DNA of 64,000 nt from Actinomycetospora sp. NBRC 106375 (GCF_030269665.1 NZ_BSTS01000004.1:62001-126000); one strand, 5' to 3'; positions 16,619-25,321 are shown, counted from the first letter of the stretch. Notes: a model not told the origin generated them from the letters alone. Made by a program: numbers and translations.

Positions 16619-17436
16619 CCGCGAACGCCGAGCAGCAGGAGGCCTGGAACGGGGCGACCGGCGCGATCTGGACCTCGTGGGCCGACCGCTTCGACGCGGG
16701 CGTCGCCGAGCACCACACCGCCTTCCTGGACGCCGCCGAGATCGCGCCGGCCGAGGCCGTCCTCGACGTCGGCTGCGGGGCCGGGCGCACCTCCCTCGAC
16801 GCGGCCCGTGCCGCGGTCAACGGCCCGGTGACCGGCGTCGACATCGCCACCGGCCTGCTCACCATCGCCCGGCACCGCGCCGTCGAGGCCGGGGTCGGAA
16901 ACGTCGTGTTCCGCGAGGCCGACGCCCAGACCCACCCGTTCCCGCCGGGCGACCTCGACGTCGTCGTGAGCCGCCACGGGAGCATGTTCTTCGCCGATCC
17001 CGTGGCCGCGTTCGCGAACCTCGCCACCGGCCTGCGCCACGGCGGGCGGCTCTGCCTGCTGACCTGGCAGGGCATCGAGCACCAGGAGTGGATGCGCGCG
17101 TTCCTCGCCGCCGCCGGTGTCCGGAACTCCCCGCCGACCGACGCCCCGAGCCCGCTGTCGCTGTCCGACCCCGCCCGCGTGCACCGGGTCCTCGGGGCCG
17201 CGGGCTTCGCCGACGTCACGCTCACGGCCCACCGGGCGCCGATGTGGTACGGCGCCGACACCGACGACGCGTTCGCCTTCGTCGCGGACCTGCAGGCGGG
17301 CCTGCTGGGCGACCTGCGCGCGGAGGACCGCGAGCGCATCCTCGCCGCGCTGCGCGCCGACGTCGCCGCGCACGAGGGCCCCGACGGCGTCACCTACGAC
17401 TCCGCGACCTGGATCGTGCGGGCCCGCCGCCCGTGA
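16615..17436 (+). CDS. class I SAM-dependent methyltransferase (UbiE/Methyltransf_11-like)
   Basis: A 273-residue protein with SAM motif I VLDVGCGAGRTSLDAAR, acidic post-I VTGVDIA and motif V-like LRHGGRLCLLTWQG. The GTG start overlaps the sigma-factor stop. The EWMRAFLAAAGV...SPLSLSDPARVHRVLGAAGF pattern is shared with small-molecule methyltransferases of unknown substrate. Operon linkage to an ECF sigma factor suggests it acts in the response that the factor controls. Confidence 0.82.
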   Translation: MTANAEQQEAWNGATGAIWTSWADRFDAGVAEHHTAFLDAAEIAPAEAVLDVGCGAGRTSLDAARAAVNGPVTGVDIATGLLTIARHRAVEAGVGNVVFREADAQTHPFPPGDLDVVVSRHGSMFFADPVAAFANLATGLRHGGRLCLLTWQGIEHQEWMRAFLAAAGVRNSPPTDAPSPLSLSDPARVHRVLGAAGFADVTLTAHRAPMWYGADTDDAFAFVADLQAGLLGDLRAEDRERILAALRADVAAHEGPDGVTYDSATWIVRARRP

Positions 17437-17540
17437 GCGGCTGTTCGGCCCTCCCGATGACGCCGGACGACGCCTGACGTCTGCTTCGCCCGGCTGTGAG
17501 GCTGGACTGTTCCACCGCCGACACCCCGGGGGACGTCCTG

Positions 17541-18956
17541 ATGAGCTCGCCGACCACCGACCCGACCTTCTACCGCTCGCCCGCCGAGGCCGCGGCCGCG
17601 CCCCCGGAGGAGCTCGCGTACGTCGCCGCGTTCGACCGGGCCGGCGCGCAGCCCGACGCCATGGCCGTGGTCGACGTGAACGCGCGCTCCGAGCGCTACG
17701 GGAGCGTCGTCGGGTGGGCCGAGCTGCCGGCGGGTGCCGAGCTGCACCACTTCGGCTGGAACGCCTGCAGCAGCGCGCTGCAGCACGAGGGTCACGACAT
17801 GAACGGGCTGTCACGGCGCTACCTGCTGGTCCCGGGCCTGCGGTCGTCGGACGTGCACGTCCTCGACACCCACCCCGACCCGCGCTCGCCCACCCTCGTG
17901 AAGACGATCAGCGCGGCCGAGCTTTCCTCGAAGGCCGGCTACTCGCGCCCGCACACCCTGCACTGCGGACCCGACGGCGTGTTCCTGACCTGCGTCGGCG
18001 GCCCGCTCGACGACCCCGACGGCCCCGGGGGGATCGCGCTGCTCGACCACGGCACGTTCGACGTCGTCGGCCCGTGGGAGACCGACCGCGGCCCCCAGCA
18101 CCTCCACTACGACGCCTGGTGGCACCTCAACCAGAACGTGCTCGTCTCCAGCGAGTGGGGCAGCCCGTCGATGATCGAGAACGGGCTGGTCCCGGAGGCC
18201 CTCCTCGGCGGGCGGTACGGGCACTGCCTGCACTTCTGGGACCTCGCGAAGGGCGTCCACCAGCAGAGCGTCGACCTCGGCGCCGAGCAGCAGATGGTGC
18301 TCGAGATCCGCCCGTCGCACGACCCCGAGGCGACCTGGGGCTACGTCGGGGTGGTCATCTCGACGGCCGACCTCTCGGCGTCCGTGTGGCGGTGGCACCG
18401 CGCGGACCCCGCCGGTCCGTGGCAGGTCGACAAGGTCATCACGATCCCCGCCGAGCCCGCGGACGCCTCGCTGCTCCCGCCCGCCCTGCAGCCCTTCGGC
18501 GCGGTCCCGCCGCTGGTCACGGACATCGACCTCTCGGTCGACGACCGCTTCCTCTACGTCTCGTGCTGGGGCACCGGGGAGCTCAAGCAGTTCGACGTCA
18601 GCGACCCGGCGCACCCCCGCGAGGTCGGCTCGGTGCGCCTCGGCGGGATCGTCGCGCGCCGCCCGCACCCGGCCCGGCCGGACGAGCCCCTGGCCGGCGG
18701 CCCGCAGATGGTCGAGGTGAGCCGCGACGGCCGCCGCGTCTTCGTCACGAACTCGCTCTACGGCGCGTGGGACGACCAGTTCTACCCCGACGGCGTGGGC
18801 GCCTGGATGGCGAAGCTCGACGTCGGACCGGACGGCGGCCTCACCCCGGACCCCCGGTTCTTCCCGCACGGCGACGAGTTCCGTGGCCGTCGGGTGCACC
18901 AGGTGCGGCTCCAGGGCGGGGACGCCTCGTCGGACTCGTACTGCTACCGGTCCTGA
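17541..18956 (+). CDS. selenium-binding protein SBP56 / methanethiol oxidase family
   Basis: A 471-residue protein matching the SBP56 family throughout: DPTFYRSPAEAAAAPPEEL at the start, HHFGWNACSSAL, SRPHTLHCGPDGVFLTCVG, HYDAWWHLNQNVLVSSEWG, LVTDIDLSVDDRFLYVSCWG and the C-terminal FVTNSLYGAWDDQFYP. The His-rich motifs are the presumed metal-binding residues of bacterial methanethiol oxidase, which turns methanethiol into formaldehyde, H2S and H2O2. ATG 17541 is preferred over an upstream codon at 17496. It has a separate promoter region; no partner metallochaperone gene is adjacent. Confidence 0.88.
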   Translation: MSSPTTDPTFYRSPAEAAAAPPEELAYVAAFDRAGAQPDAMAVVDVNARSERYGSVVGWAELPAGAELHHFGWNACSSALQHEGHDMNGLSRRYLLVPGLRSSDVHVLDTHPDPRSPTLVKTISAAELSSKAGYSRPHTLHCGPDGVFLTCVGGPLDDPDGPGGIALLDHGTFDVVGPWETDRGPQHLHYDAWWHLNQNVLVSSEWGSPSMIENGLVPEALLGGRYGHCLHFWDLAKGVHQQSVDLGAEQQMVLEIRPSHDPEATWGYVGVVISTADLSASVWRWHRADPAGPWQVDKVITIPAEPADASLLPPALQPFGAVPPLVTDIDLSVDDRFLYVSCWGTGELKQFDVSDPAHPREVGSVRLGGIVARRPHPARPDEPLAGGPQMVEVSRDGRRVFVTNSLYGAWDDQFYPDGVGAWMAKLDVGPDGGLTPDPRFFPHGDEFRGRRVHQVRLQGGDASSDSYCYRS

Positions 18957-19094
18957 CCGTCAGCGCACGGTCGTCTCGGGCCGCGCGAGCCCGGTCGACA
19001 TCGACAGCGTGCCATCGCGTGCATGCCGGCCCGGCGTGCTCGTCGACCCCGCGGATCGTGGGTTCCGGGGGTGTGCCCCGCACCAGTGCGCCGG

Positions 19095-19115
19095 ATGCTT
19101 CGGTTCCCGAAGCAT
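19095..19115. terminator. hairpin ATGCTTCGG-TTC-CCGAAGCAT
   Basis: Perfect 9-bp arms between the rightward selenium-binding protein gene (stop 18956) and the convergent small membrane gene (stop 19126). It is likely a terminator for one or both. The rest of 18957-19125 shows nothing else recognisable. Confidence 0.6.
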
Positions 19116-19125
19116 TCGCCGGAGG

Positions 19126-19398
19126 TCACGGGGTGAGCGAGCCGCCCGCCTGTCGGTAGAGCGTCCAGACCAGCCCGCCCGTCGTGTCGTAGTCGCCCAT
19201 CGCGGGGCTCGACGTCGTGGGGACGGACGGCACGACGGTGGTGACCGTCGAGGTCGGCGCCAGGAGGACGCCGAGGAGCACCAGCGCCCCGCCGACGACG
19301 AGGTAGGTCACCGTCCTGAGCAGCGTGCGCGCTTCGGCGGTCGCGGGCCGCGCGACGGCGGCGGCAGGTGCCTGGTGGGGCTGGGCAAGCAGGGTCAT
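19126..19398 (-). CDS. small membrane-anchored protein, unknown function
   Basis: A 90-residue protein starting at ATG 19398; an upstream ATG at 19473 is less likely because it adds a purely polar leader. One clear membrane segment (TVTYLVVGGALVLLGVLLAP, residues about 29-48) is followed by a Thr/Ser/Val-rich tail (TSTVTTVVPSVPTTSSP) and a conserved-looking end DYDTTGGLVWTLYRQAGG. A single-pass topology is likely. No family recognised and no operon partner. Confidence 0.55.
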   Translation of the reverse strand: MTLLAQPHQAPAAAVARPATAEARTLLRTVTYLVVGGALVLLGVLLAPTSTVTTVVPSVPTTSSPAMGDYDTTGGLVWTLYRQAGGSLTP

Positions 19399-19570
19399 CG
19401 TTCTCGTCTCCCCCGACGTGGTCCGGTGTCGACCGCTCATCGCCGGGAGATCCCTGTCGTTAGCGCTCGTCACCCGTCCGTGTCCAGCACTCCGGGCGAC
19501 TGCTCCGGTCTCCGGTGCATCTCCGGCCCACGATCCCGGGGAACGGCGCGCTCCGGCGCGCCCGGCGAGA

Positions 19571-19642
19571 TCAGCGGAAGCCCGCCGTCACCCCGCCGTC
19601 GATCGAGATGTTCTGGCCGGTGACCCACACCGACTCGTCGGA
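19571..19642 (-). pseudogene. C-terminal remnant of a short-chain dehydrogenase/reductase
   Basis: The last 23 codons before the stop at 19571 read SDESVWVTGQNISIDGGVTA plus GFR, which is the universal C-terminal motif of classical SDR enzymes (ASDESxWVTGQxxxVDGG). Immediately upstream the frame loses any SDR similarity, and the catalytic YxxxK and Rossmann parts are missing. The rest of 19399-19798 holds the operator-like site at 19663 and nothing else I recognise. It is adjacent to the extradiol-cleavage island, where an SDR would fit functionally, so it is probably a deleted member. Confidence 0.7.
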
Positions 19643-19662
19643 GCGTCGGTGCCCATCGCCGG

Positions 19663-19674
19663 AGTGTGCGCACT
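19663..19674. promoter_or_regulatory. AGTG-N4-CACT site 1 (putative GntR operator)
   Basis: AGTGTGCGCACT, followed by TT, 125 bases upstream of the first extradiol dioxygenase gene. The same dyad recurs before the GntR gene (21649) and the dehydrogenase-led operon (25372). Confidence 0.5.
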
Positions 19675-19798
19675 TTGACGCGGGACCGTCAATCATCCGG
19701 TACACGACGTCGCCGGTGAACGGGCCATTGACACCGGGCTGAACTGTATCCACTGTGGGTACGAACCGCAGGGACACCGACGACCCGGGAGCCGCGGC

Positions 19799-20722
19799 GT
19801 GATCGAGCTGACGGACATCGCCTACGTGCGCTCCGGCGCGCGCGACCTGGCCGGCGCGGTGCGCTTCGCCACCGACGTCGTCGGCCTGGAGCTGGTCGAC
19901 GGCGGCGAGCCGGGGGTCGCCCACCTGCGCGCCGACGCGCGGCATCACTGCCTGGCCCTCGTCGAGGGCGCGTCCGGCGTCATCGCGTCGGCGTTCACCG
20001 TCGCCGACCCGGGGGCGCTCGCCCTCGCCGAGACGGAGCTGGAGACGCGGGGCTTCCGGGTGTGGCGCGGGTCCGCGGCCGACGCCCGCTCGCGTCGGGT
20101 GGGCGAGGTCGTCGGGTTCGACGACCCGTTCGGCAACCGCATCGAGCTGGTGTGCGGCCAGCAGGTCCTCGGGCGGCCCGTCACGTACGGGCGGGGCGCG
20201 GGGATCACCGAGTTCGGCCACCTCTGCCTCGACGCCCCCGACGTCGCCGAGGCCCACCGGTTCTGGTCGACGACGTTCAACGCCCGCGCCTCGGACTGGA
20301 TCGGCGACGCGGCGTGCCTCATGCGCATCGACGAGGTCCACCACAAGCTCGCGGTCTTCCGGGGCGACGAGCCGGGCCTGTGCCACATGAACTTCCAGGT
20401 CGCCGAGATCGACGACGTCTTCCGCAACTGGCACTTCCTGCAGGCCCGCGACGTCGTCATCGAGATGGGCCCGGGCCGGCACCCGCAGTCCGGCGCGATC
20501 TTCCTGTACTTCCTCGGCCCCGAGGGCCTGACCTACGAGTACTCGTACGGCGTCCGGCGCATCACCGACGAGGCCGCGTGGCGGCCGCGCTTCTTCGACC
20601 CCGCCGAGCCCGGCTCGATCGACATGTGGCTCGGACCCACGCAGAAGCCGCTGACACAACCTCAGCGCCCCCAGACCCAGGCACCCCAGCCCCAGCTGCT
20701 CCCGGAGGGCATCCGCCCATGA
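19799..20722 (+). CDS. extradiol dioxygenase-like VOC protein (type I meta-cleavage)
   Basis: A 307-residue two-domain VOC protein, the usual size for type I extradiol dioxygenases. Iron-ligand candidates are His in EFGHLCLDAPD, His in LCHMNFQV and Glu in LTYEYSYG. A Pro/Gln-rich tail (QPQRPQTQAPQPQ) ends the protein. GTG 19799 follows GGGAG. Its stop overlaps the next ATG (ATGA). It opens the rightward half of a catabolic island that ends with its GntR regulator; the ring substrate is unknown. Confidence 0.8.
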   Translation: MIELTDIAYVRSGARDLAGAVRFATDVVGLELVDGGEPGVAHLRADARHHCLALVEGASGVIASAFTVADPGALALAETELETRGFRVWRGSAADARSRRVGEVVGFDDPFGNRIELVCGQQVLGRPVTYGRGAGITEFGHLCLDAPDVAEAHRFWSTTFNARASDWIGDAACLMRIDEVHHKLAVFRGDEPGLCHMNFQVAEIDDVFRNWHFLQARDVVIEMGPGRHPQSGAIFLYFLGPEGLTYEYSYGVRRITDEAAWRPRFFDPAEPGSIDMWLGPTQKPLTQPQRPQTQAPQPQLLPEGIRP

Positions 20723-21183
20723 TCTTCGTGACGCACGCGCTGCCCGTGAACTCCCCGGGCGAGCCGCTGATCACCCGCGACGCCCTGTGGGGTGGGCTCG
20801 TACGCAAGGCCGAGAACGCGCTGCCGTTCGTCCCCGCGATCACCGACTGCACCGTGACCGAGCGGTACGGCGACACGGTCTTCGACCGCGACATCGTGCT
20901 CCAGGGCGAGCGGTTCACCGAACGGATCACCCTCGAGCACCCGCACCGGGTCGTGTTCACCCGCCTCGCCGGGCCGGTGCTCGGCACGATCGCCAACGAG
21001 ATCGAGGGCGACACCCCGGACACACTCACCCTGCGCTTCAGCTTCGCGCTGGTCGTCGCCGGCGAGGCCGGCGGGTCGGCCGGCGAGCAGGCCCACGCCG
21101 ACCGGATGACCGGCATGTACCGCGCCGCGGTCGCGGCCACGCTCGACGCCGTGCGCAAGATCGCCGCCGGCGCTTCCGTCTGA
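20719..21183 (+). CDS. SRPBCC-fold protein, DUF1857/AtaL-like
   Basis: A 154-residue protein. The opening MIFVTHALPVNSPGEPLITRDALWGGLVRKAENALPFVP is characteristic of the DUF1857 group of the SRPBCC (START/Bet v1) superfamily, small hydrophobic-ligand binders. No catalytic motif can be named. ATGA overlap with the dioxygenase gene implies coupled translation and a role with the same aromatic substrate. Confidence 0.7.
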   Translation: MIFVTHALPVNSPGEPLITRDALWGGLVRKAENALPFVPAITDCTVTERYGDTVFDRDIVLQGERFTERITLEHPHRVVFTRLAGPVLGTIANEIEGDTPDTLTLRFSFALVVAGEAGGSAGEQAHADRMTGMYRAAVAATLDAVRKIAAGASV

Positions 21184-21201
21184 CCGATCAGAGGAGCCCC
21201 T

Positions 21202-21615
21202 GTGTCCGACTGGATCACCGACTACTACGCCGACGTCGACGCCCTGCGTCTGGAGCCGTTCGTCGCCCGCCACGCCGAGGACGCGGAAGTGATCTTCGGG
21301 AACCAGCCGCCGACCCGGGGCCTCGCCGCCATCCACGACGCCTTCGAGGGCTTCTTCGGGATGATCGGCGGGATGCGCCACGAGGTGCACCACCGGTGGG
21401 ACGAGAACGAGGGCAACACCGTCATCCTCGAGGTGACGACGCACTACACCACGAAGGGCGGCGCCCACGTGCCGCTGCCGTGCGTGTCCATCCTCGACCG
21501 CGACGCCGAGGGCAAGGTGACCTCGCTGCGCATCCACATCGACCTCGCGCCGCTGTTCGCGGCCATGGCGAGCGAGGCACCGGCCGCCTCCGCCGGGGAG
21601 CCCGTCACCACGTGA
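21202..21615 (+). CDS. SnoaL/NTF2-like protein
   Basis: A 137-residue protein of NTF2-like fold: WITDYYADVDALRLEPFVARHAEDAEVIFGNQPPTRGLAAIHDAFEGFF is the classic cone-fold opening. GAGGAG precedes the GTG start. Such proteins act as isomerases, cyclases or hydroxylating dehydratases; the catalytic residue is not identifiable here. It lies 18 bases after the SRPBCC gene in the same operon. Confidence 0.75.
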   Translation: MSDWITDYYADVDALRLEPFVARHAEDAEVIFGNQPPTRGLAAIHDAFEGFFGMIGGMRHEVHHRWDENEGNTVILEVTTHYTTKGGAHVPLPCVSILDRDAEGKVTSLRIHIDLAPLFAAMASEAPAASAGEPVTT

Positions 21616-21648
21616 CACGGGCCCTCGCCGAGTGCGCAGCGTGACCGG

Positions 21649-21660
21649 CGTGCATACACT
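21649..21660. promoter_or_regulatory. AGTG-N4-CACT-like site 2 (gntR promoter)
   Basis: CGTGCATACACT, followed by TT; one half-site mismatch to the other two copies. It ends 7 bases before the GTG start of the GntR gene, where a bound protein would block initiation, suggesting autorepression. Confidence 0.5.
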
Positions 21661-21667
21661 TCCCGGC

Positions 21668-22405
21668 GTGTCGATCGGCGAGATCCTCGGTGGCCGCGAG
21701 GGGCTGCGCATCGCCGACCCCCGCCAGACCAGCGTCAGCGTCCACGCCTACCTGCGGGACCTGATCATCTCGGGCGACCTCCCGCCCGACACGCAGCTCA
21801 AGCAGGCCGAGCTCGCCCGCGTGCTGGCGGTCTCCCGCACGCCGCTGCGCGAGGCGTTCCGGATGCTCCAGGAGGAGGGGCTCATCTCGGCCGAGCCCAA
21901 CCAGCGCAGCCGCGTGCTCGGGCTCGACGCCGAGGCCCTCGACTCGCTCTACGCCGCGCGCGTCACGCTCGAGTCGCTCGGGGCGCGGATCACCGCCGGC
22001 GGGCTGAGTCGCGACGAGATGCGCAGCGCGACCGCCGCGTTCCGCGAGATGGAGCGCACCTACCGGGCGGGCGACATGGCGAGCTGGACGGTCGCGCACC
22101 GCGGCTTCCACCGATTGATGGTGGGCCACTGCGGCGCGACGGTCCTGCGCACGATCAACTCCTACGCCGAGCAGAGCGAGCGCTACGTGCGCATCGACCA
22201 GGCGCAGCACCGCCACGACTTCGCCGCCCGCCAGCGCGAGCACCAGGCGATCTTCGACGCCGTGCGCGACGGCGACGCGCGGGCCGCCGTCACCGAGATG
22301 TCCGCCCACCTCGCGGGCACCGCCCGACGCGTGGTCGAGGGCCACGCCCCCGGCCACGGGACGCCGTGCGTCGACGCGGCCCTCGCCCTGCTCGACGGCG
22401 CGTAG
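21668..22405 (+). CDS. GntR-family regulator, FadR/FCD subfamily
   Basis: A 245-residue regulator. The winged helix has SVSVHAYLRDLIISGDLPPDTQLKQAELARVLAVSRTPLREAFRMLQEEGLI. It is followed by an all-helical FCD domain with candidate metal/ligand residues in HRGFHRLMVGHCG, HRHDFAARQREHQAIFDAVRDGD and MSAHLAGTARR. GTG 21668 is chosen; in-frame starts at 21650 and 21632 exist. It closes the rightward operon and faces the leftward extradiol operon tail to tail. It is the likely regulator of the three AGTG-N4-CACT sites. Confidence 0.88.
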   Translation: MSIGEILGGREGLRIADPRQTSVSVHAYLRDLIISGDLPPDTQLKQAELARVLAVSRTPLREAFRMLQEEGLISAEPNQRSRVLGLDAEALDSLYAARVTLESLGARITAGGLSRDEMRSATAAFREMERTYRAGDMASWTVAHRGFHRLMVGHCGATVLRTINSYAEQSERYVRIDQAQHRHDFAARQREHQAIFDAVRDGDARAAVTEMSAHLAGTARRVVEGHAPGHGTPCVDAALALLDGA

Positions 22406-22408
22406 CGA

Positions 22409-23299
22409 TCAGTGGTCCAGTGACGGCGGGTCGATCGGGCCCCACTGGTTCACGGTCGCCATGTCGACCTCCCAGGTCCGCGGGCCCATCGGGAACTCCT
22501 CGTGCCACGGGCGCGGCTCCCAGAAGCCCTTCGCCTCGTCGTGCACGACGTCGATCTGCGTGAACAGCTCGATGACGTTGCCGTCCGGGTCGCGGTGGTA
22601 GGTGAACAGGTTGTGCCCCGGCCCGTGACGCCCCGGGCCCCAGTGCAGCCGGTAGTCGTGCTGGGCGAGGTGGTCGAGCATCGAGATCAGGTGGTTCGGG
22701 TCGCGCATCTCGTAGGCGATGTGGTGCATTCCCGAGTACTTCTGGCTGGCCATGAAGTTGGCGGCGTGGTGGTCGGCGTTGCAGCGCAGGAACACGAAGA
22801 AGTCGCCGACGGTGTCCGACCACTTGAAGCCGAGCAGGTCCTGGTAGAAGGACTGCATCGGGGCCAGCTCCGGGGTGTAGGCCGCGACGTGGCCCAGCTT
22901 GGTCGGGCGCAGCGGGGTGAACCCCGCGACGCCGCTGGGGTCCTGGGCCGTGATCAGGTGCAGCGGCACGCCGGTGCCCGGCTCCTCGAGCACGAGCACG
23001 TCCGGCGTGCCCGGCCCGATGTCGCTGCGCCGCTGCGTGACGTACCCGGACTCCTTGAGGAGCTCCGCCGCGGTGTCCAGGTCGTCGGAGATCTCGTACC
23101 CCACGACCTGCCGGGCCCGCGTCCCGCCCTTCGTCACGACGACGCAGTGGTGGTCGACCCCGGTGGTGAGGAACGCGCCGCGGTCGTCGCCCTCGACGAG
23201 CACGAAGTCCAGCACCCGGGTGTAGTACTCCACGAGGCGCTCGACGTCGGGGGTCTCGAAGCCGACGTAGCCGAGCTTCGAGACGTTCACCGCACTCAT
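22409..23299 (-). CDS. extradiol (catechol 2,3-) dioxygenase, VOC family
   Basis: A 296-residue two-domain VOC protein. Probable iron ligands are His in KLGHVAAYTPE, His in MHHIAYEMRD and Glu in NVIELFTQ. GFETPDVERLVEYYTRVLDFVLVE marks the N-domain. It overlaps the next gene upstream (FAH-type hydrolase) by 4 bases. This is the second extradiol-type enzyme of the island, suggesting either two ring substrates or a paralogous pair. It ends 3 bases from the convergent GntR gene. Confidence 0.85.
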   Translation of the reverse strand: MSAVNVSKLGYVGFETPDVERLVEYYTRVLDFVLVEGDDRGAFLTTGVDHHCVVVTKGGTRARQVVGYEISDDLDTAAELLKESGYVTQRRSDIGPGTPDVLVLEEPGTGVPLHLITAQDPSGVAGFTPLRPTKLGHVAAYTPELAPMQSFYQDLLGFKWSDTVGDFFVFLRCNADHHAANFMASQKYSGMHHIAYEMRDPNHLISMLDHLAQHDYRLHWGPGRHGPGHNLFTYHRDPDGNVIELFTQIDVVHDEAKGFWEPRPWHEEFPMGPRTWEVDMATVNQWGPIDPPSLDH

Positions 23300-24204
23300 G
23301 ACCGGTCCTCTCGTTCGGTGACGGGGTTGCGCAGGGCGCCGACCCCCTCGATCTCGGCGACGACCTCGTCGCCCGGGGCCAGGAAGTCGCCGCGCGGGAA
23401 GCCGACCCCCGCGGGCGTGCCGGTGGCGATGACGTCACCGGGTTCGAGAGTGACCGCGCGGCTCGCCCCGGCGATCAGCTCGGCGATCGGGGTGACCATG
23501 TCCGCTGCGGTCGAGTCCTGCTTGACGACGCCGTTGACGGTCAGCCGCAGGGCCACCGCCTGCGGGTCGTCGACCAGCCACGAGGGCACGATCCCCGGGC
23601 CCAGCGGGCAGAAGGTGTCGCCCGCCTTGGCGCCCACCCAGTCGTGCCCGAACGGCGGCGCGACCGGGTCGGCGCGGTCGAGCAGGTCGCGGGCGGACAC
23701 GTCGTTGACCACGGTCCACCCGGCGACGACGTCGAGCGCGCGCTCGACCGGGACGTCGACGCACCGGCGCCCGATCACCGCGCCCAGCTCGACCTCCCAG
23801 TCGATCTTCCGGCCGGCCCGCCGGGGCAGCACGATCGCCTCGTCCGGCCCGATCACCGAGGTCGTCGGCGGCTTGAAGAAGAAGTACGGCGCCACCGGCC
23901 CGGACGGCCGCGGGACCCCCATCTCCGCGAGGTGCGCGTAGTAGTTCGCGCCCGCGCAGAGCACCTTCGGCGGGTACCGCAACGGGGCCAGCACGACGGC
24001 CCCCTCGACGGGCGCCAGCCCGCCGGGGTCGAGTCCGCGCAGCAGCGGCGCGAGCGTCCCCCACTCCCCCAGCACCTCGAGCATCGAGCGCCCGGCCAGC
24101 TCGTCGGGTGCTCGCCGGACCACGCCGCCGGCGAGTACCCCGACCTCCGCCTTCGCCACGTCACCCTGGTGATGGGTGACCAGCGCCCACTCCGCCTCGC
24201 GCAC
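23296..24204 (-). CDS. fumarylacetoacetate hydrolase (FAH) family protein
   Basis: A 302-residue FAH-superfamily protein with metal-site motif IDWEVELGAVIGRRC, VVNDVSARDLL and the terminal LEPGDVIATGTPAGVGF. The family hydrolyses, hydrates or decarboxylates 2-oxo-acid ring-cleavage products such as acylpyruvates and 2-hydroxydienoates. A GTG start at 24204 is preceded by GGGACGGGG. Position just before an extradiol dioxygenase in one operon fits processing of the meta-cleavage product. A leading segment of about 80 residues before YPPKVLCAGANYYAH is usual for this subgroup. Confidence 0.85.
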   Translation of the reverse strand: MREAEWALVTHHQGDVAKAEVGVLAGGVVRRAPDELAGRSMLEVLGEWGTLAPLLRGLDPGGLAPVEGAVVLAPLRYPPKVLCAGANYYAHLAEMGVPRPSGPVAPYFFFKPPTTSVIGPDEAIVLPRRAGRKIDWEVELGAVIGRRCVDVPVERALDVVAGWTVVNDVSARDLLDRADPVAPPFGHDWVGAKAGDTFCPLGPGIVPSWLVDDPQAVALRLTVNGVVKQDSTAADMVTPIAELIAGASRAVTLEPGDVIATGTPAGVGFPRGDFLAPGDEVVAEIEGVGALRNPVTEREDRS

Positions 24205-24220
24205 GCGTCCCCGTCCCGTC

Positions 24221-25321
24221 TCAGTCGGTGGGGAGGGTGAGCACGACCCGCCCCATGTTCTCGTCGGCCTCGAGGAACCGGTGGGCCGCGGCCGCCTCGG
24301 CCAGCGGGAAGGACCGGTCGACCACCGGCCGGAACCCCCGCCCGACCTCCTCCCACAGCGCGCGGGCGCTGGCCGCATTGCCCGTGCGGACGCCCAGGAC
24401 GCGCTGGTTGAGTGTGTACAGCCGTGCGAGGTCCAGCGGCACCCGTCCGCCCAGGAAGGCACCCGAGGAGACGAGCGCGCCGCACGGCGCGAGGACGTCG
24501 GTGGTGCGGGCGAAGATGTCCGGCTCGCCGAGGTCGTCGACGGCCACCGCGATCCCCGCACCGCCGGTCAGCGTGCGCACCTCGTCGACGAAGCCCGGGT
24601 CGGTCGGGTCCAGGACCGCGTCGAGGCCCCGTTCGGTCAGGCGCTCGCGCTTCCAGGCCGCACGGGACGTGCCGATGACGCGGGCGCCGAGGTGGCGCGC
24701 GAGCTCCGCGGTCGTGGCGCCGAGCGCCGAGGCCGCGCCCTGCACCAGCACCCAGTCGCCCGGGCGCAGGCCGGCCTGGCGCAGCTGGTTCATCGCGACC
24801 GGTCCCGCGAGGGCCACGCCGGCGGCGGTCGCGGGGTCGAGGTCGCTGCCCGCCGGGATCGGCCAGACCGCGGCCGTGGGCACGACGGTGTACTCGGCGT
24901 AGGCGCCGTGGGCGTGCACGCCGGCGATCCGCAGCCGCGCGCAGGCCTCCGACCGACCGACGCCGCAGTGCTCGCACTCCCCGCAGCCGAGCACGGGCCA
25001 GACCGCGACGTGCTGGCCGACCTCGATCGCGCTCACGCCCTCGCCGACGGCCGCCACGGTCCCGGCGTGCTCGACGCCGGGGACGTGGGGCAGCGCGGGC
25101 TTGACCGGGTGGCGCCCGGCGCGCAGCGCGACGTCGAGGAAGCGCCCGACGCACACCGCGGCGACCCGCACGAGCACCTCACCCGCGCCCGGAACCGGAG
25201 TGTCGACGGGCGCCGGGTGCAGCACCTCGGGCGGACCGAACTCGTCGAACACGACCGCGGTCATCGTCCGGGGTGGCGCCGCCGGCACGTCCGGCCACGC
25301 GAGAGGGGTGAGGGTCCGCAT
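24221..25321 (-). CDS. zinc-binding medium-chain alcohol dehydrogenase
   Basis: A 366-residue MDR-family enzyme: GROES-like domain with VPGVEHAGTVAAVGEGV, structural zinc loop GCGECEHCGVGRSEACARL (four Cys), and Rossmann motif VQGAASALGATTAELARHLGA. It has a GxxxxG variant typical of the quinone-oxidoreductase side of the family. First gene of the leftward operon (dehydrogenase, FAH hydrolase, extradiol dioxygenase), with an AGTG-N4-CACT site 50 bases upstream. Likely oxidises an alcohol or reduces an enone in the pathway. Confidence 0.85.
   Translation of the reverse strand: MRTLTPLAWPDVPAAPPRTMTAVVFDEFGPPEVLHPAPVDTPVPGAGEVLVRVAAVCVGRFLDVALRAGRHPVKPALPHVPGVEHAGTVAAVGEGVSAIEVGQHVAVWPVLGCGECEHCGVGRSEACARLRIAGVHAHGAYAEYTVVPTAAVWPIPAGSDLDPATAAGVALAGPVAMNQLRQAGLRPGDWVLVQGAASALGATTAELARHLGARVIGTSRAAWKRERLTERGLDAVLDPTDPGFVDEVRTLTGGAGIAVAVDDLGEPDIFARTTDVLAPCGALVSSGAFLGGRVPLDLARLYTLNQRVLGVRTGNAASARALWEEVGRGFRPVVDRSFPLAEAAAAHRFLEADENMGRVVLTLPTD

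Noticed and set aside
19700-19760. Sigma-70-like promoter starting at TTGACA (about 19728) before the first extradiol gene.
   Set aside because: No acceptable -10 hexamer at 16-18 bases; actinobacterial promoters cannot be called from this alone.
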